Shown here: in pieces, positions 1-8,387 of the stretch
Numbering within the stretch: the first letter of the stretch is position 1
How the letters are laid out: each line of letters starts with the position of its first letter
DNA from: Opitutia bacterium ISCC 52
Lineage (GTDB): Bacteria > Verrucomicrobiota > Verrucomicrobiia > Opitutales > UBA2995
NCBI GenBank assembly: GCA_014529675.2
Contig: CP076040.1
Location: forward strand, 2,809,894 to 2,873,893
DNA length: 64,000 nt
Direction of reading: 5' to 3'
The notes under the pieces: model-generated
What the model saw: only the letters and a program-made list of their open reading frames with translations
What the model was told of the DNA's origin: nothing
Database searches by the model: none
Program-made: the position numbers and the translations under genes

Positions 1-274
1 TCCCCTGCTGAATAAAGGTGTCCGAAATATCAAAGCCAACACCCCTCGCGGCACCCAACTTCACCAGAGACATCACTTCCCGGCCATTATTGCAACAGAG
101 CTGAGCGATATGTTTACCTTCAATTCCCAGATGGTTAAAGGTCGCTAATTCGTATTCATCCAAGCACGACAATCCAAGGGTCTTTAATTCATATAAGACT
201 TTCTCGAATACGGCTTCCCTGTGATAGGGTTCACTTGCATTCCAAGCGAGGCGGTTGGCGTCATGATAATTCAT
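1..274 (-). CDS. Class I SAM-dependent methyltransferase, N-terminal part (cut by window edge)
   Basis: An ATG at 274 opens a frame that runs without a stop off the left edge of the window, giving 91 codons of the N-terminus. It starts MNYHDANRLAWNASEPYHRE and contains a segment of the form HIAQLCCNNGREVMSLVKLG followed by a G-V-G-F-D-I-S stretch. That is the layout of the glycine-rich SAM-binding loop and the acidic end of strand beta-2 in class I methyltransferases, with Cys-Cys-Asn-Asn replacing the usual D-x-G-C-G. It begins 18 bases after the stop of the upstream sulfatase on the same strand, so the two may be cotranscribed. The substrate cannot be inferred from this fragment. Confidence 0.75.
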   Translation of the reverse strand, partial: MNYHDANRLAWNASEPYHREAVFEKVLYELKTLGLSCLDEYELATFNHLGIEGKHIAQLCCNNGREVMSLVKLGAARGVGFDISDTFIQQG

Positions 275-292
275 TACGCCTTCGAAAATCGA

Positions 293-1846
293 TCAATGTG
301 CGTTTCGATTGATAGGTTCATCAACCACATGGGATGAAGGAAAATCAGAAGCATTCCAACCACTCCGACGACTATACCGCTTGTCCGCCTTGAATGCACC
401 CGGCTGGTTCAACGGAATAGCCATGCCTCCGGCATCATCCATCATTGCGTAGAGCTGATCCTCCATTTCACGGACAATTTCCTTATGCTCTGGACTATTG
501 ATCAGGTTGTTGGTTTCACCGGGATCTTCCTGTAAGTCGAACAACTCGTCCGTATCCCAAAGTCCATAGTAGGTGATATACTTGTAGCGATCCCCTCGCA
601 GGCAAAATACAGTCGGCGATTGGGGAAACGCTTTTTCCCAATAGTAAACGTAGAGAAAGTAGTCGCGCCACTTGATCTCCTTCTTCTGTCCAAGAGCGAT
701 AAAACTTTTGCCATCCATGTGCGCCGGTGTTTCCAGACCCATCGCATCCATGATCGTTGGGCCAATGTCGATATTCGCAACGACGTCTTCCACGACGGAT
801 CCACCTTTAAATAAATCCGGGCATTGCATGAGCATAGGCACTCGAATGGATGTTTCATAGGCCACTCGCTTATCGATGAGCCCGTGCTCACCAAACATGA
901 ATCCGTTGTCCCCCATATAAACTACGAGAGTATCATCATAGATCCCCATGTCCTTGAGCTGATCCATGATCCGAACGACCCCCTCATCCACCGCCCGAAA
1001 GGCTTCGCAGTAGCGTTTGTAGTAAAGCTCCACGTCGAGCTCACTGTGATATGGAAAGTCAATGCCATGCCAGCTGTTACGCTGATCGCGCAACCAGCGA
1101 GGCGTCTTCTCAGCTAGCTCGCGTGAAAGATTGCCACTATCAGGCACTTCCCAGGGTTCGTCTGTGTAGGAACCTTCGTGCCTATCAGCCGGGGTGAAGT
1201 TAGCATGCACCGCCTTGTGAGACAGGTAGAGGAAAAATGGTTTATCCTCAGAGTCCTGCTCCTTCAGCCAATCGATCGCATAGTCATTCAACTCGTCAGT
1301 GATATATCCCTTTTGCTTCACTCGCTCACCGTTTATATTGAGCGTGTAATCAGGACTCGGAGGCAAGTAGTGACCTTGGCCTTTAAAGCTGATCCAGTGG
1401 TCGAACCCTGGACGCGGTTCATCGTTTCCACCGCCCATGTGCCATTTCCCCATGTAAGCGGTGTTGTAACCAGCCTTTTGCAAATACTGAGAAAAATAAA
1501 CAATGTTACTTGGTGCGTCTCGGTTGTTATCAATCACCCGGTGCTTGTGGGTATATAAACCTGTCAGAATGGACGCACGACTAGGAGAACAAAGCGAGGT
1601 CGTCACGAAGGCGTTCTTCAAGTGGACGCCGTTCTCAGCCATGGAATCGAGTCCTGGAGTTTTCAGGAACGGATGTCCCATAAAGCCCATGGCATCATAA
1701 CGGTGATCATCGGTAAGGATGAAAATCACATTGCGAGGTTTTTCCCCACGTTGTTTTTCAATCTCAATACTGGTAGGAAATACGGTTCCAAAAACATAGG
1801 CGGGCAAGAAAGCCAGCACCAACAACAGGGTTAAACGACGGATCAT
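293..1846 (-). CDS. Secreted S1-family sulfatase
   Basis: This is a 517-residue arylsulfatase-type enzyme of the alkaline phosphatase superfamily. It hydrolyses sulfate esters, probably on a polysaccharide, in the periplasm or outside the cell. A Sec signal peptide covers about residues 1-20. The maturation motif C-S-P-S-R lies at residues 86-90, where Cys86 would become formylglycine. The expected metal and sulfate ligands are Asp46-Asp47, G-K-W-H at 133-136 and D-N at 313-314. The stretch after D-N (F-G-E-H-G, then D-K-R) is a common variant of the second half of the active site. The ATG at 1846 is a natural start. A methyltransferase follows on the same strand. The exact substrate is unknown, and no sulfatase-maturing enzyme is in the window. 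Confidence 0.93.
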   Translation of the reverse strand: MIRRLTLLLVLAFLPAYVFGTVFPTSIEIEKQRGEKPRNVIFILTDDHRYDAMGFMGHPFLKTPGLDSMAENGVHLKNAFVTTSLCSPSRASILTGLYTHKHRVIDNNRDAPSNIVYFSQYLQKAGYNTAYMGKWHMGGGNDEPRPGFDHWISFKGQGHYLPPSPDYTLNINGERVKQKGYITDELNDYAIDWLKEQDSEDKPFFLYLSHKAVHANFTPADRHEGSYTDEPWEVPDSGNLSRELAEKTPRWLRDQRNSWHGIDFPYHSELDVELYYKRYCEAFRAVDEGVVRIMDQLKDMGIYDDTLVVYMGDNGFMFGEHGLIDKRVAYETSIRVPMLMQCPDLFKGGSVVEDVVANIDIGPTIMDAMGLETPAHMDGKSFIALGQKKEIKWRDYFLYVYYWEKAFPQSPTVFCLRGDRYKYITYYGLWDTDELFDLQEDPGETNNLINSPEHKEIVREMEDQLYAMMDDAGGMAIPLNQPGAFKADKRYSRRSGWNASDFPSSHVVDEPINRNAH

Positions 1847-2003
1847 AGTGATTCTAATGGGTTGGAAGAAGTAGTGTGTTCTATATATTAGTTCTAAATT
1901 ACGATTGTTAAAACGCGATCTAAGCCAAAACTCTAGATAAAAATCTTACAGTCCCCACGGTTTTGGCGTAATATCGTCTACGAAGATTTCAGAATTACCC
2001 CCC

Positions 2004-2475
2004 ATGCCTATATCCATTTTTGATCTGCAAATCACTGATCCCCACCACCATCTATGGGATTTGTCAGCTCAATACTACCCCTGGCTGACCGATTCTTTCA
2101 AACCACGCGTTTGCGGGGACTACACAGCCATTCGCAAGGATTACCTATTGGAGGCTCTATCGCGACATCGGGGAACTTAATATCACACATAACGTTCACA
2201 TCGAAGCAGTCATTGATCCCCCACAAGCCGTGGAAGAAACCGCTTGGGTTCAGGCGATTGCCGATTCGAAAGAAAGCCATGGAAAACCCCATGGAATAGT
2301 AGCGCAGGCAGATTTTTCAGCTGATGATATCGAGTCCCTTCTAAATGAGCATAGTCAGTATGCTAATATCCGGGGCATTCGGGATGTGGTCCATGAAGGT
2401 TGGATTGACCCCGACCATTCAAAGCCATCATTAGAAACTAGCCTGAAAAAGAATACTCATTTACTCAATTACTAA
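2004..2475 (+). pseudogene. Decayed amidohydrolase (COG3618, L-fuconolactonase-like)
   Basis: The ATG at 2004 encodes a classic amidohydrolase-2 N-terminus (ITDPHHHLWDLSAQYYPWL) that carries the first metal-binding H-x-H and runs to a stop after about 58 codons. The homologous sequence continues in the next frame from about 2150: YRDIGELNITHNVHIEAV, then a segment with HGIVAQADFSADDIESLL and NIRGIRDVVHEGW, ending at 2475. One extra base near 2145-2150 would explain the frame change. The protein also stops after about 155 residues, whereas this TIM-barrel family usually has about 280, so the second half is missing. Relatives act on L-fucono-lactone or related sugar lactones. This copy is almost certainly non-functional. 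Confidence 0.8.
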
Positions 2476-2587
2476 TTCAGTTGGAAATGCAGCAACTCGT
2501 TTTCGGAAAAACCAGGGTAAACTGTTAGATATGCCAAAGCAGCTTTTCCCGTTGCCCGATAAATGACGCTGAGGTTGAGTTCGATCT

Positions 2588-3373
2588 ATGAGTATTTGGG
2601 ATACCCTCAAAGATCTGTTTCTACGAAACGATCCTATCGAAGTCGTATTCAAGGATGAGTGGATCTCCTTTCTTGAACACAACTTGCCCTTGTACGCCAA
2701 GCTACCTCCCGCTTTGCAACTCAGGCTTCATGAAAAAATCGGACAATTTGTGGCCACTACTTATTTTGAAGGTTGTGGGGAATTAGAGCTGACCGATGAG
2801 ATGATCATTTCTGTCGCTGGCCAAGCTTGCATACTCATTCTCAATCATGATGGACCGCCCTACCCTAATCTGAAAACCGTCCTACTCTACCCGAGTACCT
2901 TTCAATCCGTAGTCCGAGAAAGAGATCCTTTGGGCGTCGTCACAGAACGACAAGTGAGACGTCTTGGAGAATCCTGGAGCAACGGCACTGTCATTCTGGC
3001 TTGGGATTCCGTGCAACACGGAGCCCGTAATATTCAAGACGGACATAACGTGACTATGCACGAATTTGCACACCAGTTAGATCAGGAAAACGGAAATACT
3101 GACGGTGTTCCTTTCTTGGAATCCCACGAAGCCTACCGTACCTGGGGTTCCGTTTTAGGCGATGGGTATTCAAAATTAGTCGACCGAACCGAGCGTCGAG
3201 AAAAGACAGTTCTTGATAAGTATGGGGCCACGAATTTGGCAGAGTATTTTGCGGTCGCGACAGAAGCATTCTTTGAAAAGCCCAGGCAGATGCAGCGAAA
3301 ACGAGTCGACCTGTACGAGGAGTTAAAAGAGTATTACCAACTGGATCCTGCAGAATGGTTTAGCAAAGGTTAA
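2588..3373 (+). CDS. mtfA: MtfA-like zinc metallopeptidase (M90 family)
   Basis: This is a 261-residue protein of the MtfA/YeeI family. The zinc-binding motif H-E-F-A-H lies at residues 158-162 and is followed by Q-L-D, with a third ligand Glu226 in the downstream helix (E-Y-F-A-V-A-T-E). Length and layout match the family. In E. coli, MtfA binds and inactivates the repressor Mlc, which links it to PTS sugar control, and it has weak peptidase activity. Whether that role holds here is unknown. There is no signal peptide, so it is cytoplasmic. The uncharacterised gene at 3389 starts 15 bases after the stop on the same strand and is probably cotranscribed. Confidence 0.87.
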   Translation: MSIWDTLKDLFLRNDPIEVVFKDEWISFLEHNLPLYAKLPPALQLRLHEKIGQFVATTYFEGCGELELTDEMIISVAGQACILILNHDGPPYPNLKTVLLYPSTFQSVVRERDPLGVVTERQVRRLGESWSNGTVILAWDSVQHGARNIQDGHNVTMHEFAHQLDQENGNTDGVPFLESHEAYRTWGSVLGDGYSKLVDRTERREKTVLDKYGATNLAEYFAVATEAFFEKPRQMQRKRVDLYEELKEYYQLDPAEWFSKG

Positions 3374-3388
3374 TCGACCCCGCTCAAC

Positions 3389-4296
3389 ATGGACAAAGAA
3401 ACCATTGAACTGGTAATGGAAGCCCTACCCAAGGGACGAACGGTTTACTACCACTTTCCAGACCGATACGCACTTTTACTCCTCGAACAATTTGTAGGCG
3501 AATCCGGGAAACCCATCAGCGAAGTTAAAAGCTCCCCCTTCGCTTCATTGCTCAACAAGCCATGTGTAAAAGAAGTCCTTGCAGACTTAGGAGGAAAACA
3601 CCTGAAGGCGTGGGACCTAATGAAGGCCTGGCCACAGATTCAGGATGGTTATCGATTAACCTTGGGAACCTGGCCTGCGCTCGACGAAAAGCCGCAGCTA
3701 AATTGGCATCAGATAACCCGAAGCGGATGGAACCTCGTTCTCCAATTAAACTTTTCGTTTTCACATAACCGGGAACTACAAAAAACCGTGGGGAATTGGC
3801 AACGGCCGTTGGAATGGTCACCCCACCCCATAAACAAAGAAAGTGAAATTACGCTGGCTTGGGCACGCACCGATTTGGATCTAGAAACCGGTGAAGCGTT
3901 GATCGAGGAGATCCAATCCGATTGGGTACGGGATGTAAAAGACTATGCCGAAAAGCGATGGTATGATAACCACAACGACTGGAAGCGTTACTACGAAGAG
4001 GTCATGCACCCCAAAACGAGGCGTTGGCCGGAAACGATGCTCACCGCTAAACTGTGGTTCCTGTTAAACGAGCTTGGTATAAGGCAAATCTTCTACCACA
4101 CCGCAGACACCGGCGTGAAAATGAAGCATATAGAATGGACTCCTCCTCCAAGATCACTCTACACGGCTTTGCCGAAGAAGTTCTGCTTTCAAAAAACCCA
4201 TAAGGGGCCCAATTCATCCGCGATTGGAAAAACCGACAGCTTCGCAAACAATTCACAGATCCAGATACGACATGGTTCAACCTGGAATTCTATTGA
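3389..4296 (+). pseudogene. Conserved-looking hypothetical protein with a 3' frameshift
   Basis: I do not recognise this family. The frame from the ATG at 3389 reads as a soluble protein rich in Trp and charged residues for about 270 codons, up to the segment KKFCFQKTHKG. The frame then continues to 4375 as low-quality sequence ending in a Leu-rich tail. In the neighbouring frame, from 4210 to the TGA at 4294-4296, lies a convincing C-terminus (QFIRDWKNRQLRKQF, then TDPDTTWFNLEFY). One missing G or C in the GGGGCCC run at 4204-4210 would join them into a protein of about 302 residues. It follows the MtfA-like gene closely and precedes a methyltransferase. It is either a sequencing indel or an early pseudogene. 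Confidence 0.6.
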
Positions 4297-4317
4297 ATTA
4301 ATCTCGACGGCAGCGAT

Positions 4318-5106
4318 TTGCCTCCTTCTCCTAAAGCTAACTTGGACAACACAGATACAGCTCCCAAATACTTGAAAGGCGACGGTGTAGAAATCGGTGC
4401 CTACATCCGGCCCATTCCATGTATCAAACCCATCTACGTGGATCGCTATTCACACTATGCAGGCGAATATACGGGCGCGGAATATTTTGGAGACGCGTGT
4501 GATTTACCCTTTCACGATTCATCACTGGATTACGTAGCTTCCTCGCACCTTTTGGAACACTCAGCAAATCCGCTTCAAGCGCTGGCAGAATGGTTTCGTG
4601 TACTCAAACATGGAGGCATCATCTATGCAGTAATTCCCGATCGCAATTGCACCTTCGATCGACCCAGACCACTGACCGAAGTGGCGCATATGGTTGAAGA
4701 CTTTCGCAACGGCACCACCATGGCTGATCCCACCCACATTGAGGACTTTGCCATGGGCGTGGATTGGAAAGAGTTTTCACCCGACTCTGATCCTGAGAAT
4801 TACCAAAAGGAACGCGAAGCTTACGCCGCCATGTGCCACAAAAAGATAGAGACCCAGGGCGAAATCAACATTCATTTTCACACCTACGAAAGTCATACTG
4901 CAGTTGAGCTGATCAATGCCGGCAACCAAGAGCCCGCCTGGCAGGGTCGAATTGAAGCATTGGAGATCCAGGAAAAATTCCCCTTCCCCGATCACATGGG
5001 ATTTCTCATCGTGGCTAAAGTGTATAAGCATTTGGGTACACGCCTAAAATCCATATTCGGCCCGAAAGGGCTTAGAGACGATGCAAAGAAATTTGAGAAG
5101 TCTTAA
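4318..5106 (+). CDS. Class I SAM-dependent methyltransferase
   Basis: This is a methyltransferase of about 262 residues of the type-11 class. Motif I appears as K-Y-L-K-G-D-G-V-E-I-G-A. A conserved acidic strand end (Y-V-D-R-Y) follows. Then come the D-A-C-D-L-P-F patch and the S-S-H-L-L-E-H sequence that carries motif IV-like residues, followed by the E-W-F-R-V-L-K-H-G-G turn. These are the usual methyl-transfer landmarks. No in-frame ATG fits the N-terminus; a TTG at 4318 is the best start, 21 bases after the corrected stop of the upstream gene and in the same frame. There is no signal peptide. The methyl acceptor is unknown. Confidence 0.8.
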   Translation: MPPSPKANLDNTDTAPKYLKGDGVEIGAYIRPIPCIKPIYVDRYSHYAGEYTGAEYFGDACDLPFHDSSLDYVASSHLLEHSANPLQALAEWFRVLKHGGIIYAVIPDRNCTFDRPRPLTEVAHMVEDFRNGTTMADPTHIEDFAMGVDWKEFSPDSDPENYQKEREAYAAMCHKKIETQGEINIHFHTYESHTAVELINAGNQEPAWQGRIEALEIQEKFPFPDHMGFLIVAKVYKHLGTRLKSIFGPKGLRDDAKKFEKS

Positions 5107-5110
5107 TGGA

Positions 5111-5141
5111 CTGAAACTGTAAGCCCAATACACGGTTTCAG
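5111..5141. terminator. Stem-loop between convergent genes
   Basis: Arms CTGAAACTGT (5111-5120) and ACGGTTTCAG (5132-5141) pair over 10 bases with one mismatch around an 11-base loop. The hairpin sits between the convergent methyltransferase and aldo/keto reductase genes. There is no clear T run, so it may be a weak or Rho-assisted terminator. Confidence 0.4.
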
Positions 5142-5159
5142 AGGGCACTAAGTCACCTC

Positions 5160-6128
5160 TCAACGATAGTAGCGGAAATGCCCACCGCGAATGCGCTCCC
5201 AGACCTGATCACAGGCTTTGAGAACTTCCGCATCTAAACCACCCTCGAGCGACTTGAGGTTTTGTTCCATTTGCTCGCCGCGACTTGCTCCCAGGAGAAT
5301 CGAATCTACTAAGGGTTGTGCAGCGAGCCACCGAAGCGCCAGCTCGGCAAGGCTGATGCCTGCATGGTCTGCCACTTGGGACAAGGCCGCAATTGCCTGA
5401 AAGTTAGTATCGTTGAAATAACGATCGAAATACATTTGCGAGTAATCGAAGCGCGATCCCTCGACTGGCTTTTCCGCCTGATGTTTGCCTGTCAAAAGTC
5501 CCGCAGCCAACGCGTTGTATACAATAAGCCCAACCTTGTGAGTGTCACAATACTCAAGACACTCATCCTCTATACCACGTGTAATCAAGTTATAAGGTAA
5601 TTGAGTGATACACGGTCTGGAATAGCCGTGCTGGCCGCTCTTCAAATCTAGTTCCATCATCTTCCAAGAGGAATGATTAGAAGTGGCCATATAATGAACC
5701 TTACCTTGTTGCACCAACAAGTCGCAGGCTTCGAGTGCTTCTTCAACGGGTGTGCTTCGATCGGGACGATGCAGATATAGGATATCCAAACAGTCGGTCT
5801 TCAATCGTTTCAACGACTCCTCCACCCCTTTTAAAATATGCCACTTGTTCAAACCGCTGGTTCGGGGATTTTCATCTTCACTGGGAGAGCCAACCTTGCT
5901 CGCCAAAACAACCTGGTCTCGTTTTCCCTGCAAGATATTGCCAGTGATTGTTTCGGACTCGCCGTTTACATAAACATCAGCCGTATCGACAAAGTTAACA
6001 CCGCCATCCATGGCAATTCCCAAAATGCGATCAGCCTCTTTCTCGTCCACTTGCTGACCAAAGGTCATCGTTCCCAAACAAACCTGAGATACCGTGGCAC
6101 CCGTTCCTCGTAAAATTCTTTGTTTCAT
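5160..6128 (-). CDS. Aldo/keto reductase
   Basis: This is a 322-residue NAD(P)H-dependent (beta/alpha)8-barrel oxidoreductase. The catalytic tetrad is intact: Asp48 and Tyr53 in F-V-D-T-A-D-V-Y, Lys78 in L-A-S-K-V-G, and His120 in I-L-Y-L-H. The C-terminal segment S-I-L-L-G-A-S-R-G is the NADP phosphate-binding region. It resembles the general-stress/L-glyceraldehyde-3-phosphate reductase-like branch, which reduces sugar-derived aldehydes or ketones. It is cytoplasmic. A second, clearly distinct aldo/keto reductase lies at 53030. The physiological substrate is unknown. The gene stands alone between a convergent methyltransferase and a 374-base intergenic stretch. Confidence 0.9.
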   Translation of the reverse strand: MKQRILRGTGATVSQVCLGTMTFGQQVDEKEADRILGIAMDGGVNFVDTADVYVNGESETITGNILQGKRDQVVLASKVGSPSEDENPRTSGLNKWHILKGVEESLKRLKTDCLDILYLHRPDRSTPVEEALEACDLLVQQGKVHYMATSNHSSWKMMELDLKSGQHGYSRPCITQLPYNLITRGIEDECLEYCDTHKVGLIVYNALAAGLLTGKHQAEKPVEGSRFDYSQMYFDRYFNDTNFQAIAALSQVADHAGISLAELALRWLAAQPLVDSILLGASRGEQMEQNLKSLEGGLDAEVLKACDQVWERIRGGHFRYYR

Positions 6129-6502
6129 AATTTAGAAGGAGTTAACCACGAATGGACACTACCGAGCAATTCAATTGCGACCTGACCTCTAGAGCCCAAT
6201 GGACACGAATATTTTTTGTGTTCTGGGTGCGTTCTGTTAGGACCTCTCATGATATTACCATCCTAGGAGCCAATTTCGCCTGCGACTGATCCGGTGCTTT
6301 CATGGAGTCGAGGTGTCGTGCTTGACGAGTGATAGACGAGGAAGCGCACATAGGTGCGTGACTGAAGAATGAAAGAGGAACACACGGCAGATCGGACCAA
6401 AGATGATTGCAATTCAATTACCAATAATAGCCCTCCTATTCCAAGACACCAGATCACTTAAGAAAACCAACACTTATTCCACTCATCTGTTGAAAGTTCG
6501 GA
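6129..6502. other. Intergenic region with repeat-like sequence, no convincing gene
   Basis: Two degenerate copies of an ACGAATGGACAC-type string occur near 6147-6158 and 6200-6212. A hairpin-bearing element lies at 6338-6384. A 64-codon minus-strand frame here (6263-6457) has no recognisable features and overlaps the repeat, so I do not count it as a gene. Confidence 0.6.
6338..6384. repeat. Dispersed hairpin element, copy 1
   Basis: The segment starts GAGGAAGCGCACATAGGTGC and folds with CGCAC (6345-6349) paired to GTGCG (6354-6358) around ATAG. It aligns with the element at 26515-26562: both read GAGG-AGCG-A-AT, then CGTGAC, then GGAAC-CA. The inner stem differs by paired changes between the copies (see the finding at 26499). 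Confidence 0.5.
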
Positions 6503-8236
6503 TCAAAGGCGGGGTCTCGGCGGTTTGATAGGATCCAGAAACGGCAAAAAACCACTCGTGGATGTCTTTCTACGATACACTTTATCCGTGATGGTGATGT
6601 AGATGTAATTCATCTCCGGTCCGCCGAATACCGCATTGGACAACCAGCCAGATTGTGGCTTCTCCCAGATTTGATGAACACGCCCCGGTTGATCGCTAAC
6701 CTGGAGCCCCGCATGGGTGGTAAAATATACGCGTCCTTCAACATCGACGGTTAGACCATCCCCACCACTCTTAGTCTGATTGTCATCCCGGTGGAGGTGA
6801 TAGTATTTCTGTTTATAGGCCAACGACCCATCCGGCTGAATTTGATAGGAATATCCGTACCGATCGGAAGTATCCAAAATGATCAGCAAGGTTTGGTCAG
6901 GGGATACCATCACTCCATTCGGCTGCTCCAGACCTTCATCTACAACCTTCACTTTACCATCGAACGTGAAGTAATAGACCTTTCCTTCTCCTGGGGATGT
7001 AAAATATCCCCCCGTAGGAAGTATGACTAAATCATTACTCGGATGTCCGTTAACAATCGTTGTTTTTGTGCCGTCCATTTCATAGGCGACAATCTCTTTA
7101 TCCCCGTTGGCACAGGCATACAGTCTTCCATCTGCGCCAAACATCAACCCATTGGCTTTTGCTGTGTCCTTCGCAAAAAGACTCACCTTGCCATTTAGAT
7201 CGACTTTGAAGATTTCGCTAGTCCGAAGATCCGTAAAGAACAGTTCACCCTTCGTATTCACTGCCGGACCTTCGGTAAACTTATGCCCTTCGCTGACCAA
7301 CTCCCAGTCTTCACCTTCGATTAGAATTTGAGTGCGCCGATTGTCCATGGATCCAACCTTGATCGTCTTCGGTTTCCACAACCAGCGGAGCGCATCCGGA
7401 AGAATGGATCCGCCATGTTTAGAGTTATGACCTCCATCTCCCCAGGCATTCTTCACTTCGTAGTTGGAGAATTTGAGTGAAGCGAACATATCCAAGTTCG
7501 CTTCCCACCAACCCCCGCCATAGAGATTCAAGTCATTGGATCCATCTTGAAGAAACACACGCAAGGGCTTGGGTTCCGTTTTGCGAATTAAGGTCGGATA
7601 ACCGTCTCCGCCTCGTAATCCGACATAGGTGCCAATCGTGCTAAAAACGCGACGAAAAGCATCCGGTCTATTCCAGGCTACTCCGAATGCAGCAATGGCT
7701 CCTGAACTCGCTCCCGCAATCGCACGATCGTTAGGATCATCACTGATATTATACTTGGCCTCGACCTGAGGAATCATCTCTTCAATGAGAAAGCGAGCAT
7801 AGCGATCCCCCATGCTGTCGTATTCAAAACTTCGATTGTAGCGGGCAGTTGCATTCTCATGGGGAGCCGGAACCACACCCGGGTTAATAAACACACCCAT
7901 CGTCACCGGCATCTCCCCTTTATGAATCAAATTATCAAAGACAACGGGCACACGCCACTGCCCATTCCGAGTCACTCGACTACCCCCATCCTGCCAGACC
8001 ATCAAACAAGCAGGCTTCGAAGGATCATACTGGGCTGGCACGTAGATCCACCAATCTCGTTCAGTTCCAGGGTAGATCTTGCTGTCATTAAAAAACAGTT
8101 TTTCAACCGAACCTTCTGGTACGCCAGCTTGCGGCATCGAGTCCGGCCCAAGAACGTAATCATCCGCTGCGGACACATAAACCAGCGAAAGAACAAGGAG
8201 AATTAACAATCGTAAGCACAGGGGTAAGATTTGCAT
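6503..8236 (-). CDS. Secreted esterase fused to SMP-30/gluconolactonase domain
   Basis: This is a 577-residue two-domain protein. The ATG at 8236 is preferred over an upstream start at 8272 because it places a clean Sec signal peptide (MQILPLCLRLLILLVLSLVY) at the N-terminus. Residues about 40-300 form an enterochelin-esterase/esterase-D type alpha/beta hydrolase, with a G-A-S-S-G nucleophile elbow (Ser177) and a G-D-G-G-H-N segment for the acid/His region. Residues about 325-560 form an SMP-30-like beta-propeller with E-G-P, S-N-D and Q-P-N-G-V motifs, a lactonase fold that binds divalent metal. Esterolysis and lactone opening in one exported protein suggest action on esterified or lactonised sugars. 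The start lies about 150 bases from that of the divergent protease, so promoters are probably shared. Confidence 0.85.
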   Translation of the reverse strand: MQILPLCLRLLILLVLSLVYVSAADDYVLGPDSMPQAGVPEGSVEKLFFNDSKIYPGTERDWWIYVPAQYDPSKPACLMVWQDGGSRVTRNGQWRVPVVFDNLIHKGEMPVTMGVFINPGVVPAPHENATARYNRSFEYDSMGDRYARFLIEEMIPQVEAKYNISDDPNDRAIAGASSGAIAAFGVAWNRPDAFRRVFSTIGTYVGLRGGDGYPTLIRKTEPKPLRVFLQDGSNDLNLYGGGWWEANLDMFASLKFSNYEVKNAWGDGGHNSKHGGSILPDALRWLWKPKTIKVGSMDNRRTQILIEGEDWELVSEGHKFTEGPAVNTKGELFFTDLRTSEIFKVDLNGKVSLFAKDTAKANGLMFGADGRLYACANGDKEIVAYEMDGTKTTIVNGHPSNDLVILPTGGYFTSPGEGKVYYFTFDGKVKVVDEGLEQPNGVMVSPDQTLLIILDTSDRYGYSYQIQPDGSLAYKQKYYHLHRDDNQTKSGGDGLTVDVEGRVYFTTHAGLQVSDQPGRVHQIWEKPQSGWLSNAVFGGPEMNYIYITITDKVYRRKTSTSGFLPFLDPIKPPRPRL

Positions 8237-8387
8237 GACTAGCTTTGTGAAAGCTCCAATCGGCAAAGTCAAAAAGGGAATCCCAACAAATCAAACGGAG
8301 AGACTCAAAAATACGAATACCCGTGAACCATTAAAAGCCTTGAAGGAATTCAATCGTTCAAAGAGCCTTGGGTTTTCACCCTCTTTG

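Noticed and set aside
6263-6457. A 64-codon minus-strand frame in the 6.1-6.5 kb spacer
   Set aside because: It overlaps a hairpin repeat and has no protein features.
8235-8387. Longer start for the trypsin-like protease
   Set aside because: It would overlap the divergent esterase start and bury the signal peptide; the ATG at 8388 is better.
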